Positions 43,910 to 52,298 of a stretch of 64,000 bases of DNA are shown piece by piece. The translations under genes were made by a program, and so were the position numbers. The notes beneath the pieces were generated by a model. That model did no database searches, had not been told where the DNA came from, and saw only the letters and a program-made list of their open reading frames with translations. How positions within the stretch are numbered: the stretch's first letter is position 1; each line of letters starts with the position of its first letter. The stretch comes from Alphaproteobacteria bacterium. GTDB taxonomy: Bacteria > Pseudomonadota > Alphaproteobacteria > Micavibrionales > Micavibrionaceae. The DNA lies in assembly GCA_021775915.1 (NCBI GenBank), contig JAJFGW010000018.1, forward strand, positions 1 to 64,000, read 5' to 3'.

Positions 43910-44754
43910 GGCTTAAGGGTATTTATACCGGGATCCATTTGAGAAAAAGCATTGTATTTTGCCTGACTATCCACCCCCGGCGCGGTACTTTCCATTTGCG
44001 TTATGCCGCTTGCACTGGCATTGAACTGATCGCTAACTCCCTCACCCCTAAATACTGTCATTGTTATTTCCGAAGCGCCATTCGAACGATAAGAGCTTTC
44101 TATTTCTATGCCCGTTGTCTTGTTAAGATCAGAAGACGATGCCACCGCTACCCTGTCACCATCATGACGTACCTCATATTCACCTCCACGACTTTCTACG
44201 CCGCCAACAGCCAGATCACGTCCAGAACTTTTCTCAAACGCAGCAATCAATGACGGCGAACCTGATACAGAACCCGCAATATCGGCAAACTGTTTTACCA
44301 GACTGCTATAAGCGCCCTGCTCATCATTAGCCGTCGTGTCCCACCCCCTCCCCTGTTCCATCTGAGAAGTAATAGAACCATCGGGATCAATCGTTACATT
44401 CTCGGTAAAAACATAAGTTCGCGGATTTCTGCCCTGCACAAAAGCCACGTAATGTATGCTACCGCTATTGGGGTCATTAGGGTCTTGCTCCGCCAGCGCG
44501 ACTGTCGCCGCATTAATTGTCTGATTAAGCGCAACACTGTCCACGTCTACCGAGGAAAGGTTTTTTGCAACGGACAAAGCATAAGCCTTGTTATGATCTG
44601 TCATGCCATGAGCAAAACCCGGGTTCTGCTTTAAAGACTCTGCGTCAAAATGCGGTCCGTATTGATAACTGTTTTGTTGTACAAAATCATCAAAGCCGCT
44701 GTAGCCGGTTGTAATACTGCCGCTAGTTTCTGCTGATATTGTTGATTTTCCCAT
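43906..44754 (-). CDS. Uncharacterised Ser/Thr/Gly-rich protein
   Basis: About 282 residues from the ATG at 44754 (MGKSTISAETSGSITTGYSG); the open frame continues to 44799 but overlaps the promoter region. The protein is polar and acidic, without signal peptide, membrane segment or Cys. It has many Asp/Asn turns, for example LAEQDPNDPNSGSIHYVAF, NVTIDPDGSITSQMEQGRGWD and VESRGGEYEVRHDGDRVAV. No family recognised. The composition recalls secreted or structural proteins, but there is no visible export signal. Confidence 0.55.
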   Translation of the reverse strand: MGKSTISAETSGSITTGYSGFDDFVQQNSYQYGPHFDAESLKQNPGFAHGMTDHNKAYALSVAKNLSSVDVDSVALNQTINAATVALAEQDPNDPNSGSIHYVAFVQGRNPRTYVFTENVTIDPDGSITSQMEQGRGWDTTANDEQGAYSSLVKQFADIAGSVSGSPSLIAAFEKSSGRDLAVGGVESRGGEYEVRHDGDRVAVASSSDLNKTTGIEIESSYRSNGASEITMTVFRGEGVSDQFNASASGITQMESTAPGVDSQAKYNAFSQMDPGINTLKP

Positions 44755-44792
44755 AAACACATCATAGAGAAATATGGTTAATAAATTGCCTA

Positions 44793-44821
44793 TTGACACT
44801 ATAGGAATGCCGTCCTATAAT
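44793..44821 (+). promoter_or_regulatory. Perfect-consensus sigma-70 promoter with an inverted repeat in its spacer
   Basis: TTGACA at 44793-44798 and TATAAT at 44816-44821 are both exact consensus with the optimal 17-base spacer. TATAGGA (44800-44806) and TCCTATA (44813-44819) form a perfect 7+6+7 inverted repeat that fills the spacer and enters the -10 box. The promoter points right, into an interval with no annotated gene, toward the 3' end of folP. Confidence 0.8.
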
Positions 44822-44827
44822 AAGACA

Positions 44828-44990
44828 TAAACTCCCGAAACTACGTTATCATTTCGAACGGCATGTGAGAAATCTCAATCCACAGGCATGAGATCCCTCA
44901 TATTTATTCGGGATAACAACAGAGACAGGGAGGACGAGAGAATAAAAAAAGTGACGAACAAACTGAATAACCACTTATTTAAAAGCTAAA
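44828..44990 (+). ncRNA. Candidate small RNA or short-ORF transcript
   Basis: The interval after the consensus promoter can fold. TCCCGAA at 44833-44839 pairs with TTCGGGA at 44907-44913, and inside it lies a hairpin of TGAG-ATCTCA (44866-44877) with TGAGAT-CTCA (44889-44900), with an 11-base loop and a symmetric internal loop. No clear terminator with a T-tract is visible on this strand, so the 3' end is uncertain. No RNA family recognised. Confidence 0.35.
44888..44989 (+). CDS. Possible 33-residue basic/acidic small protein
   Basis: An ATG at 44888 opens a 33-codon frame to TAA at 44987, starting MRSLIFIRDNN and rich in Arg, Asp, Glu, Lys and Asn. The ribosome-binding site is poor (ACAGG, 1-2 bases from ideal), and the ATG is buried in the predicted hairpin. 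It is listed because it lies 60 bp downstream of a perfect promoter; it may be chance. Confidence 0.2.
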   Translation: MRSLIFIRDNNRDREDERIKKVTNKLNNHLFKS

Positions 44991-44998
44991 ACAAAGCG

Positions 44999-45808
44999 TT
45001 ACAAATTATTTATCGCCTCAAAAACAGCAAAGGCCTGCTTTGTTTCGGCTAGATCATGAACACGGAAAATGTCCACACCCTGTTGCAAGCCCCAAAGCGC
45101 CGCTGCTAGTGACCCCGGCAAACGCTTGTCCGTCGCCGCATCAGAGCATATTTTTTCGATGAAGCTCTTGCGGGACGCCCCTAAAAGCACGGGAACGCCT
45201 AATGATTTAAACGTAGCTATGTTCTTTAAAAGAGCGAGATTATGCTCCAAAGTCTTACCAAAACCAATACCGGGATCAATGATGATCCGATTCTTTGGAA
45301 TCCCGGCGTCAAGGCAGACTTTAATGCGCCCAGCCAGAAAAGCGCTAATATCGGCAACAACATCGTTATAATCTGGATTTTGCTGCATCGTTTGCGGCTG
45401 CCCCTGCATATGCATCAGACATACCGGCAAATTGCTGCGCGCCACAACAGACAAGCTCTCTGGGTCACCTTGCAGCGCGGTAATATCGTTAATCATGGAG
45501 GCCCCGGCCTGCGCAGTCGCGCGCATAGTTTCAGCATGCCTTGTATCAACGGAAAGCATCGCGCCGCTGTTTTTTAGCCCTTCAATAACGGGAAGCACGC
45601 GATCCATTTCCTGCTGCGGCGAAACAGAGGCAGCGCCCGGACGTGTTGATTCACCCCCAATATCAAGGATGTCAGCACCTTGCTCTATTAATTTAAGTCC
45701 GTGATCTATGGCCTTGCCGGCCTCGCTAAACTGTCCGCCGTCAGAAAAACTATCAGGAGTCACATTGATGACCCCCATAATATACGGCCCTTTGCTAAAC
45801 ATACTCAC
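44999..45808 (-). CDS. folP: Dihydropteroate synthase
   Basis: 269 residues. FolP joins p-aminobenzoate to dihydropterin pyrophosphate; it is the sulfonamide target. Motifs: MGVINVTPDSFSDGGQF at the N-terminus, ILDIGGESTRPGA, MINDITAL, CLMHMQGQP, and IIIDPGIGFGKTLEHN. The C-terminus has FRVHDLAETKQAF. It overlaps folK by 14 bp. Confidence 0.96.
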   Translation of the reverse strand: MSMFSKGPYIMGVINVTPDSFSDGGQFSEAGKAIDHGLKLIEQGADILDIGGESTRPGAASVSPQQEMDRVLPVIEGLKNSGAMLSVDTRHAETMRATAQAGASMINDITALQGDPESLSVVARSNLPVCLMHMQGQPQTMQQNPDYNDVVADISAFLAGRIKVCLDAGIPKNRIIIDPGIGFGKTLEHNLALLKNIATFKSLGVPVLLGASRKSFIEKICSDAATDKRLPGSLAAALWGLQQGVDIFRVHDLAETKQAFAVFEAINNL

Positions 45809-46295
45809 CTTCCATGAGTACGGCCTCCTGGCCTTCCGGAAGGTTCATTATAAAGTCATCAAGGGTCACACCTAAAACCGGATGCTCCCAATCCTTTATA
45901 AGCTCCCGCATAGGAAGAAGAACAAAAGCCCGTTTATGCATACGGGGGTGCGGCACAATAAGTTCGGGCTTGTTCAGGATTTCATTGTGGTAAGCGATCA
46001 GGTCAAGATCAAGGATACGCGCCGCATTACGCACCGTCCGCACACGGCCAAACTCGTTTTCGATGTCCTGTAAAATATCTAAAAGCTGGAAAGGAGAGCT
46101 ATCGGTTTCAACGCAGACCACTTCATTATGATACCAGGGCTGGTCTGATACAGGCACCGGAGCACTCAGCCACGTTCCAGACTCGCCACAAACGGTAATA
46201 CCCTTGTCCTGCATGGCAAGCTTTGCGGCCTGTAATGTTTCACAAGGCGACCCAAAACGGCTCGGCAAATTAGCTCCTAAAGCTACAAATATCAA
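45795..46295 (-). CDS. folK: 2-amino-4-hydroxy-6-hydroxymethyldihydropteridine pyrophosphokinase
   Basis: 166 residues. FolK transfers pyrophosphate from ATP to hydroxymethyl-dihydropterin, the step before FolP. Motifs are VALGANLPSRFG, SAPVPVSDQPWYHNEVVCVET, and the RILDLDLIAYHNEI and PHPRMHKRAFVLLPM segments with the ATP-binding and metal Asp residues. Overlap with folP suggests translational coupling. Confidence 0.94.
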   Translation of the reverse strand: MIFVALGANLPSRFGSPCETLQAAKLAMQDKGITVCGESGTWLSAPVPVSDQPWYHNEVVCVETDSSPFQLLDILQDIENEFGRVRTVRNAARILDLDLIAYHNEILNKPELIVPHPRMHKRAFVLLPMRELIKDWEHPVLGVTLDDFIMNLPEGQEAVLMEGEYV

Positions 46296-46323
46296 AAGAT
46301 TGTCCCTTTAAGTTTCTTTCGCG

Positions 46324-46899
46324 TCAGGACCAACGACGCACTTTACCAGTATCCAGATGCACAAAATTACTCTTCGCATAGTAACCGGCCCCGCCAGCAC
46401 GCAACTGCCCCGCCAGATTGTAAATCTTTCTGGTCGAATGACCGGGCAAACGCAAATCAATTGCCTGTCCTGTCATATGCAGAGAGTTTTCAGCAACGCC
46501 ATCACTGACCCGGCGCAAATATGCATTGGTTTTTTGCGAACGGTAACCGGATAAAATCTCAAAAGAGTCGTTTGTATTAATGTTATCACGCATTACAAAC
46601 ATAATATCTACGAGACGCGGATCGATCGGAAACTCTTCGCCAGACCTAAAATCGCGCAAAACTCTGTTAATTTGTTCAAATGCCTCTGGCATATAACGGT
46701 TTCCGACTCGGTAAACACCATTAAAGCTTTCACCTGTATGCTGATTCCTAAAGGCCACTTTCATGGCACCGGCACCTTCCGGCACAACCAGCCGTGTTGC
46801 CGCCTGCACGGGCGCGCTTGCCATAGCTGGCAATAACAGGCCGCCAAGCACCCCGGCCTTCAATATATCGCGGCGCGTTATAGTTTTTTGATCAGGCAT
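46324..46899 (-). CDS. DUF882 (YcbK-type) putative peptidoglycan hydrolase, Tat-exported
   Basis: About 191 residues from the ATG at 46899, with AGAGGTG upstream. The N-terminus is a Tat signal: TRRDILKAGVLGGLLLPAMASAPVQA. The mature part is the DUF882 / M15-like domain with LSGYRSQKTNAYLRRVSDGVAENSLHMTGQAIDLRLPG, which holds the His and Asp of LAS-type metallopeptidases, and NFVHLDTGKVRRW at the end. It should act on peptidoglycan in the periplasm. It is directly downstream of an L,D-transpeptidase gene, a pairing often seen in this class. Confidence 0.88.
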   Translation of the reverse strand: MPDQKTITRRDILKAGVLGGLLLPAMASAPVQAATRLVVPEGAGAMKVAFRNQHTGESFNGVYRVGNRYMPEAFEQINRVLRDFRSGEEFPIDPRLVDIMFVMRDNINTNDSFEILSGYRSQKTNAYLRRVSDGVAENSLHMTGQAIDLRLPGHSTRKIYNLAGQLRAGGAGYYAKSNFVHLDTGKVRRWS

Positions 46900-46995
46900 G
46901 TGAACACCTCTCTTTATATCTTTGTGGATAATCCAAGGAGAAGGTTTTAGCAGAGAGTGCCAAACCAAGTAAAGACTGATCTCAGTATAATATTT

Positions 46996-48759
46996 TTACT
47001 TATTATAAGCAAGCATAGCGCCGCTCTCATCAACAGAGGCGTAATGAGCATCACTCATCGTCGGCAGCTTATAGCCGTCCATCCCACTCAGAACCTCAAT
47101 CAGTTCTTTATCGCGCTTATAAACATCCGGGCCAAAAACAAGGCTACCCTTACCATCCAGCCATATTGACTGGTAAATGATATAAGCAGGGAACGGTGTG
47201 TCCGCGTCAACTTCAACGGTCTTGTGACCTACAGTCAGGGCATCCATCTCGCTGTCAGACCAATCCTGATTACGGCGCAAAACAAAGCTGGCCACCTTCT
47301 TCGGCTTTTCAAGGCGTACGCAGCCTGAACTATATGTTCTCTGTCCTCTTTCGAAAAACTCAGGATGGTTTGTGTCATGCATATATATGTTATAGCCGTT
47401 CTGCATCAGGATACGGACCCGGCCAAGAGCATTATGATCGCCGGGGGTCTGAACAAAACGCATCTTGCCCATTTTCTTCCAGCCCACGCTGTGCCAGTCA
47501 ATCGCCATCGGATCAAGCGTTATGGCATCACGACCATAGCCTTTTATAACTTCAATCTTTTTCTCGGTCAGATACGAAGGGTCCTTCTTAAGTTTCGGCA
47601 AAAAATCTGACATCTTTATGCTCTGAGGTACCGTCCATGTCGGGTTAAAACGTACGCCCGTAACCTCGGTTTTAAAGTCCTTGGTACGGCGCCACGGCAT
47701 ACCAACCACAACTTTCTGCTCTTCGATAACCTTACCATTTTCAACCGCCCACAATAATTGCTGCGGAATATTAACAAGAATGTAGCGATCCGGGCGCTCC
47801 TGCTCCAACCAGCGTAAACGCTCGAGATTAGCCACAATCTGTTCCATACGGTTCTTTTTAGTACGATTTAAAACAGCCAGACTTTGTGGCCCGATAATGC
47901 CATCCGGTTCCAGATTATGATTTCTCTGAAACTTCATAACAGCGCTGGATATATGATCATCATAATAGTGCGGTGAACCGTGCGCCGCTTTGTGCTCTAC
48001 ACCAAGACGAAGACGCAGAGCCGTAACATCTTTATGTTTCTGGCCGGGCGTAAAGTGGTTGTCACCACCAAAACTCATCGGTAACACATGGTCGTAGTTA
48101 CTCTTTTCCTGACTCAGACTAATCAGCTCCTTTTGCAAGGCTTTGTATAATGCCGTGTTCGGCGCAATATTAGCCAATGCCTGCACAGGGTTTTCACTAC
48201 CACTAACCGCCTTGGCGACATCAAGCCCTGTCATAGGCTCACGCCAGAACTCAGCCTTTTGCTTGATAGTATTAGGGTCAATTCTCATGCCACTAAGATC
48301 GCGGCCATAGCGCATAACAGCATCGGAAACAAAAAGCTCCAGTCGCGCTTTGTCAGTATAAACCGGGTTATTCAGGAGTTTGCGTATCTGCGCGGTATGG
48401 TAATTTTCGGGATTCAAACCATGCACCCATGATGCTTCAAGAATTTCAAGCACATCTGCGGCCCGCCCCGTGTCACCATCATCACTAACCCACAGAGGCG
48501 TATGCCCCCTGTCTCCGTAAAAGGACTTCATAGCGCTCGTATCAGAAAAACTAATTCTGGTGAAGCCACGATTGACACTTCCTGCGCTCAAACCGTTCTT
48601 CATTATTATTTTGTAAATAAGCGATGGCACCCCGGAATTAGGTATCTGACTATCATGATGCTGCGCATTTGATGTTAGCGTATAGCCGAGGCTAAGCCCT
48701 AAAATCGTAAATAAAATCAGAAACTTGTTTTTGTAATTCTTATATATGAGGTGTGCCAT
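46996..48759 (-). CDS. L,D-transpeptidase (YcbB/LdtD-like)
   Basis: 587 residues. The N-terminal segment FLILFTILGLSLGYTLTSNA is a signal peptide or anchor. A scaffold domain and a peptidoglycan-binding-1 motif (ISSAVMKFQRNHNLEPDGIIGPQSLAVLNR) precede the YkuD catalytic domain. The catalytic Cys is in YSSGCVRLEKP with the His in YMHDTNHPEFF. The enzyme makes 3-3 cross-links in peptidoglycan from tetrapeptide donors. It is upstream of the DUF882 gene; an LdtR-like regulator gene lies at 31782. Confidence 0.93.
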   Translation of the reverse strand: MAHLIYKNYKNKFLILFTILGLSLGYTLTSNAQHHDSQIPNSGVPSLIYKIIMKNGLSAGSVNRGFTRISFSDTSAMKSFYGDRGHTPLWVSDDGDTGRAADVLEILEASWVHGLNPENYHTAQIRKLLNNPVYTDKARLELFVSDAVMRYGRDLSGMRIDPNTIKQKAEFWREPMTGLDVAKAVSGSENPVQALANIAPNTALYKALQKELISLSQEKSNYDHVLPMSFGGDNHFTPGQKHKDVTALRLRLGVEHKAAHGSPHYYDDHISSAVMKFQRNHNLEPDGIIGPQSLAVLNRTKKNRMEQIVANLERLRWLEQERPDRYILVNIPQQLLWAVENGKVIEEQKVVVGMPWRRTKDFKTEVTGVRFNPTWTVPQSIKMSDFLPKLKKDPSYLTEKKIEVIKGYGRDAITLDPMAIDWHSVGWKKMGKMRFVQTPGDHNALGRVRILMQNGYNIYMHDTNHPEFFERGQRTYSSGCVRLEKPKKVASFVLRRNQDWSDSEMDALTVGHKTVEVDADTPFPAYIIYQSIWLDGKGSLVFGPDVYKRDKELIEVLSGMDGYKLPTMSDAHYASVDESGAMLAYNK

Positions 48760-48878
48760 TGAAATGTCCTAAAAAGGGTTTCGATAGCCTCATAGTGCAG
48801 CAAAATAGTTAACAGAGTTTTACCAAAACCCAGTGTTTTCAGAAAATTAGAGGGGGTTTTTAATGGTTAATATACCTG

Positions 48879-49949
48879 TTAGTGATTTTTCGGAGAAAAA
48901 TCTGATTTAGGCGGCAATACTTCTTCTGTCTGCGCTCTTGCAATCAAACCCGCAGGATTGTGATCAATAAACCTGACCCGCTCTTTGCTAATTTGATCTT
49001 TGGAGATTTTCTTAACGCCGCCTTTGCCCTTTAAGGCAATGACATCACCGACCTGGAATATCTGATAGTTTCCCCCACAGCCTATACTAAATGGTTCCTC
49101 TACGACTTTATAAGGCATCGGATTTTCTACGAAAGCAAAAACATTCGGAGACTCTGTCGCCTCATATACACCATCTCCATAACCACTATCTTTGCCGTCT
49201 ACATATACGCCCGCTTCACCAAGATGCGTAAATGTTATTCTTTTATCAGGATTTAGAACATCTTCATTCGTCAACTGATCAAAATAACCTTCGGCAGCAT
49301 ATTCAGCCAATATCAGCGCCTGATTTTCTTCAGCAATCTCCTTACTAAACTCTTGATCTCCTACAACCGTTATAACCTCCTGCCCCGGCTCCACAGGAAC
49401 CACCCGTGCTAAAGACAAAGCACTCAATTCAGGGCAACCTTCAAAATCCAGTTGGGAAGGACGAACATATTTATATTGAGGATTGCCAGCGCTCTCGTAT
49501 TCTAACGCCTCCATTCCATTCTCACCCGGCACAATGATACGGCCATCTTCCTGTAAATAAACGCTGGTTTTCCATGGAAAAGCGGCTGGGTTTCTCTGCA
49601 AGCCCGCTTCGCATGCAGCCTCGGCCAATACGCCCATTGGATTATAATCAGTCTCAAGCTCAATATATTCCGAATTATCCAGATATGAACGCTTCAACCC
49701 ATTCCCTGTTCGAATGGCTTCTTCTATTTTTTTTGCAAGAATTTCGGTAAATTTCTCTGGAGATACAGGATCGGCAGTATACTGAAACTTACCACCTATC
49801 GCATCCGTTGCTTTCGAAGCCCTTTCTACAGAAGAAGGTAAGTTGGATAATACTCTTTTTTGTATTTCCGTCCGGCTAAAACCTGCACCAGGCAAACGCG
49901 CCGCCCACCAAGCAGCCGCCTGTATAAATTGATTTGGATCATGTGGCAT
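48879..49949 (-). CDS. Uncharacterised protein
   Basis: 356 residues, cytoplasmic by composition, with no signal peptide or membrane segment. N-terminus MPHDPNQFIQAAAWWAARLPGAGF; a helical front part (FTEILAKKIEEAIRTGNGLK) is followed by a strand-rich C-terminal two thirds with short turns (VYLQEDGRIIVPGENGM, ITFTHLGEAGVYVDGKDSG, YQIFQVGDVIALKGKGGVKKI). No family recognised. Divergent from the candidate zinc-peptidase gene, with overlapping promoters in the 178-bp interval. Confidence 0.6.
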   Translation of the reverse strand: MPHDPNQFIQAAAWWAARLPGAGFSRTEIQKRVLSNLPSSVERASKATDAIGGKFQYTADPVSPEKFTEILAKKIEEAIRTGNGLKRSYLDNSEYIELETDYNPMGVLAEAACEAGLQRNPAAFPWKTSVYLQEDGRIIVPGENGMEALEYESAGNPQYKYVRPSQLDFEGCPELSALSLARVVPVEPGQEVITVVGDQEFSKEIAEENQALILAEYAAEGYFDQLTNEDVLNPDKRITFTHLGEAGVYVDGKDSGYGDGVYEATESPNVFAFVENPMPYKVVEEPFSIGCGGNYQIFQVGDVIALKGKGGVKKISKDQISKERVRFIDHNPAGLIARAQTEEVLPPKSDFSPKNH

Positions 49950-50004
49950 AACTCAAAATCCCATACTTACTAAACAAACAATAACCGTCACGATACAACG
50001 ATAC

Positions 50005-50076
50005 TGACATTATGTCAACGTAAAAGCCCTGCCTTTAACACCAAATTTTGACATAAAAAACAATCTGTACTCTATT
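50005..50076. promoter_or_regulatory. Divergent promoters sharing a TGACAT-T-ATGTCA inverted repeat
   Basis: TGACAT (50005-50010) and ATGTCA (50012-50017) form a perfect inverted repeat around one base. Rightward: TTGACA 50048-50053, 17 bases, TCTATT 50071-50076. Leftward: TTGACA reading 50018-50013 on the minus strand, 17 bases, then TATCGT at 49995-49990. A third TGACAT half-site lies at 50049. This suggests coordinated control of the divergent genes at 48879 and 50128. Confidence 0.45.
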
Positions 50077-50127
50077 GCATAGCTAGATTATAGTAATAAA
50101 AAAATTATTTGCTCGGAACAGGGCTAA

Positions 50128-51225
50128 ATGGGAAAAGAAGAAAATAACAACAATAACAGCACGAATCCGTTCAATCGCGCGGCGAGAGGATTGGGCTGGC
50201 TGCTTAGTGCCTATGTCTGCCCCACTAGCCTGCAAAAGGCTGCCGTGGCGCTTCTTTTATCAAGCTGCATTATGATGCCAACGGCAAAACTGTTTCCTTC
50301 CGCCGAAGATATCTTAAAAAAGGAAGGTGTTGATCCCGCTATCCTGACGACACTAACAGACAGCGACGTCTACATTGGCTCTCAAGATCAAATGGAAAGG
50401 CTTTACTTTATACTCCGGGCGCCTCATATTCTGGCCCATCTGGGAATGGCTTATTATTATGATTACATCAAAAGCTCTCCCGGCAATGCCTATCTTGATA
50501 AAGCGAGCTTGTTTGATATTCGTTCCTGGCTTGGCGGGGAAGACTACTCCCTCCTCCTTCTCGTTGAAAAAGAGAATTTAAGCGCCGAACAACTCACATC
50601 CAATATCACGACAATACCGCGAGCCTACATCGAATATACGGGGGTCAGTGCACGGGATATATTTCTACATATGTTGCTGCATGAAATTCGTCACAGCGCT
50701 ACGGCCAACAAGAAACTCCCCAGACATCTTAAAGAGGCTGATGCTGACTACCATGCTTCCATTGCTTCTGTAGACGGCCTGTCAGGTAACCCTGAAATTA
50801 AAAAAGTGGCGGTGAACAATTATATCCTTATACAGTTCTTGCGCATTGCAGACCCCGCACAAGAGTCTCCGCATAATATAGCGCTTTATCTCGATGCCCG
50901 CTTCAGAGAGCTAGAGCCTCCCGACAAAGACGACGTCACCGCCGCAACGAGGGAAGCCTACGAAAAGATGAGACCTTACCTCCGCGCCGATGACAAGCGC
51001 GACAGATTTATCCGCTACACCGAGGCCTTCCGGCAGCTTTTGACTGATGACAAAACACTGCCCCCCCTCGCGCGCCGCACGGCGGAGCTCTATGTCGAGG
51101 CTGTGGAATACCACGCCCCAACCGCCGTTAACGGCAAAACACGGGAACAAACAATTTACGGTGGTCTAAAAAAAGAATTGGAAGTTGTTCAGCTACAGAC
51201 ACCCTCTCCACGCTTGGGAAGATAA
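50128..51225 (+). CDS. Candidate membrane-associated zinc metallopeptidase (HExxH)
   Basis: 365 residues. A hydrophobic segment at about residues 35-57 (KAAVALLLSSCIMM) could be an anchor or, less likely, a lipobox around LSSC. The motif HEIRH at residues 185-189 with Glu 203 14 residues after the second His, in the context LKEADADYHAS, fits a gluzincin-type HExxH ... E site. The rest is helical (DIFLHMLLHEIRHSA, EAYEKMRPYL). I cannot name a peptidase family. It stands divergent from the gene at 48879 and convergent with the PH-domain pair. Confidence 0.6.
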   Translation: MGKEENNNNNSTNPFNRAARGLGWLLSAYVCPTSLQKAAVALLLSSCIMMPTAKLFPSAEDILKKEGVDPAILTTLTDSDVYIGSQDQMERLYFILRAPHILAHLGMAYYYDYIKSSPGNAYLDKASLFDIRSWLGGEDYSLLLLVEKENLSAEQLTSNITTIPRAYIEYTGVSARDIFLHMLLHEIRHSATANKKLPRHLKEADADYHASIASVDGLSGNPEIKKVAVNNYILIQFLRIADPAQESPHNIALYLDARFRELEPPDKDDVTAATREAYEKMRPYLRADDKRDRFIRYTEAFRQLLTDDKTLPPLARRTAELYVEAVEYHAPTAVNGKTREQTIYGGLKKELEVVQLQTPSPRLGR

Positions 51226-51231
51226 CCGCCC

Positions 51232-51738
51232 CTACTTCTCGGTGTCCTTACCGGAAACACCGTCTTCATAGGCGGAGAGCATTTCATCCAGCTCATTACG
51301 AAACTCAAGCGCATCGGCGATATAAGGGATGGCCGTACGGCGGCTACCGGTGCCATAGATAACGACAGCAGCATAACCTAGTAACTGCCCCATGATGGTG
51401 CGTTCGGTTTCTACAGATTCAATGCGACTGTGCCGGATCTGAATAGTATCAACCCTCAATATTCCATGCCGCAAAAACACCCTCTTGTCTGTCAAAGCCA
51501 GCAACAGAAAATGCTTATACATCGTGGCAAAAGTAAGCATGATGACGGTCACAAGCGCAAAAAAGACCCCCAAATTAAAAAGGGGTGAAAACAACATCAA
51601 AAGCGTTATAACGCCGCAAAAAGCTGATTTCCAATAAATGCCCCAGTGAATAGAAGCAAAGCGTAGAACTTTTTCGTCGCCCCTGAGTAAAGACTGAACC
51701 TCCGGCGGCAATAGTGGTGCTGACACGCCAGAAGTCAT
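51232..51738 (-). CDS. Bacterial PH-domain (bPH2) membrane protein, second of pair
   Basis: 168 residues with two adjacent membrane segments (SAFCGVITLLMLFSPLFNLGVFFALVTVIMLTFATMY) and the bPH2 domain: FLLLALTDKRVFLRHGILRVDTIQIRHSRIESVETERTIMGQLLGYAAVVIYGTG. The T-(N/D)-R-(L/V) motif followed by a strand pair is typical of YdbS/YdbT-like proteins. Function of this family is unclear; a role in membrane stress has been suggested. It overlaps the next PH-domain gene by 4 bp, so the pair is coupled. Confidence 0.85.
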   Translation of the reverse strand: MTSGVSAPLLPPEVQSLLRGDEKVLRFASIHWGIYWKSAFCGVITLLMLFSPLFNLGVFFALVTVIMLTFATMYKHFLLLALTDKRVFLRHGILRVDTIQIRHSRIESVETERTIMGQLLGYAAVVIYGTGSRRTAIPYIADALEFRNELDEMLSAYEDGVSGKDTEK

Positions 51739-52265
51739 GATGTGCGCGCCGTTTCAATGGCCTTACGAAAAGCAATCGGATCCTGCAGCGGCGGCAACAC
51801 AACTTCGCCAACCCCCATACCGCGCACCATAACGCGGCCATACCCCAGAATACGGCCCAAAATGCCCTGCAGCACATTCACGCCCTCAATCCTGTCAATG
51901 CTCATCTCCCCGACATAACGGGCAACAAGACCGCGCTTATAGATCAAACGAGAGTTAGTAATAGCAATTTCCGTTGTCGCCTTAATAATCATGCGCTGAG
52001 CAAAGCTTAAAAGCCCCATAATAAAGACAAGGAACCCGGCCAGACGAATACCCGGATGCACTTCACGAACCATCCCCAGCCAGTTCCGCGCATAAAAACC
52101 GTCACCGTAATGTAGCTGAAAATAAATACCGCCCCAGATCACAGCGATACACCCAATAATACCCCAGACAATGCCCAAAATAGCGCCCAGAGTATACATC
52201 CAGTGGAAATGACCTACATGAATGAGTTCTTCATCCGCACTAAGCGATTCTTGAATATAGAGCAT
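51735..52265 (-). CDS. Bacterial PH-domain (bPH2) membrane protein, first of pair
   Basis: 176 residues. Membrane segments are LGAILGIVWGIIGCIAVIWGGIYF and GIRLAGFLVFIMGLLSFA. The bPH2 domain has EIAITNSRLIYKRGLVARYVGEMSIDRIEGVNVLQGILGRILGYGRVMVRGMGVG. The sequence is clearly a paralogue of the adjacent gene, with the same membrane-then-PH layout. It is the upstream gene of the pair and lies 33 bp from pfkA on the same strand. Confidence 0.85.
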   Translation of the reverse strand: MLYIQESLSADEELIHVGHFHWMYTLGAILGIVWGIIGCIAVIWGGIYFQLHYGDGFYARNWLGMVREVHPGIRLAGFLVFIMGLLSFAQRMIIKATTEIAITNSRLIYKRGLVARYVGEMSIDRIEGVNVLQGILGRILGYGRVMVRGMGVGEVVLPPLQDPIAFRKAIETARTS

Positions 52266-52298
52266 TCTTGACTAGTCTCCCGCCGTTAATCCCCGCCA

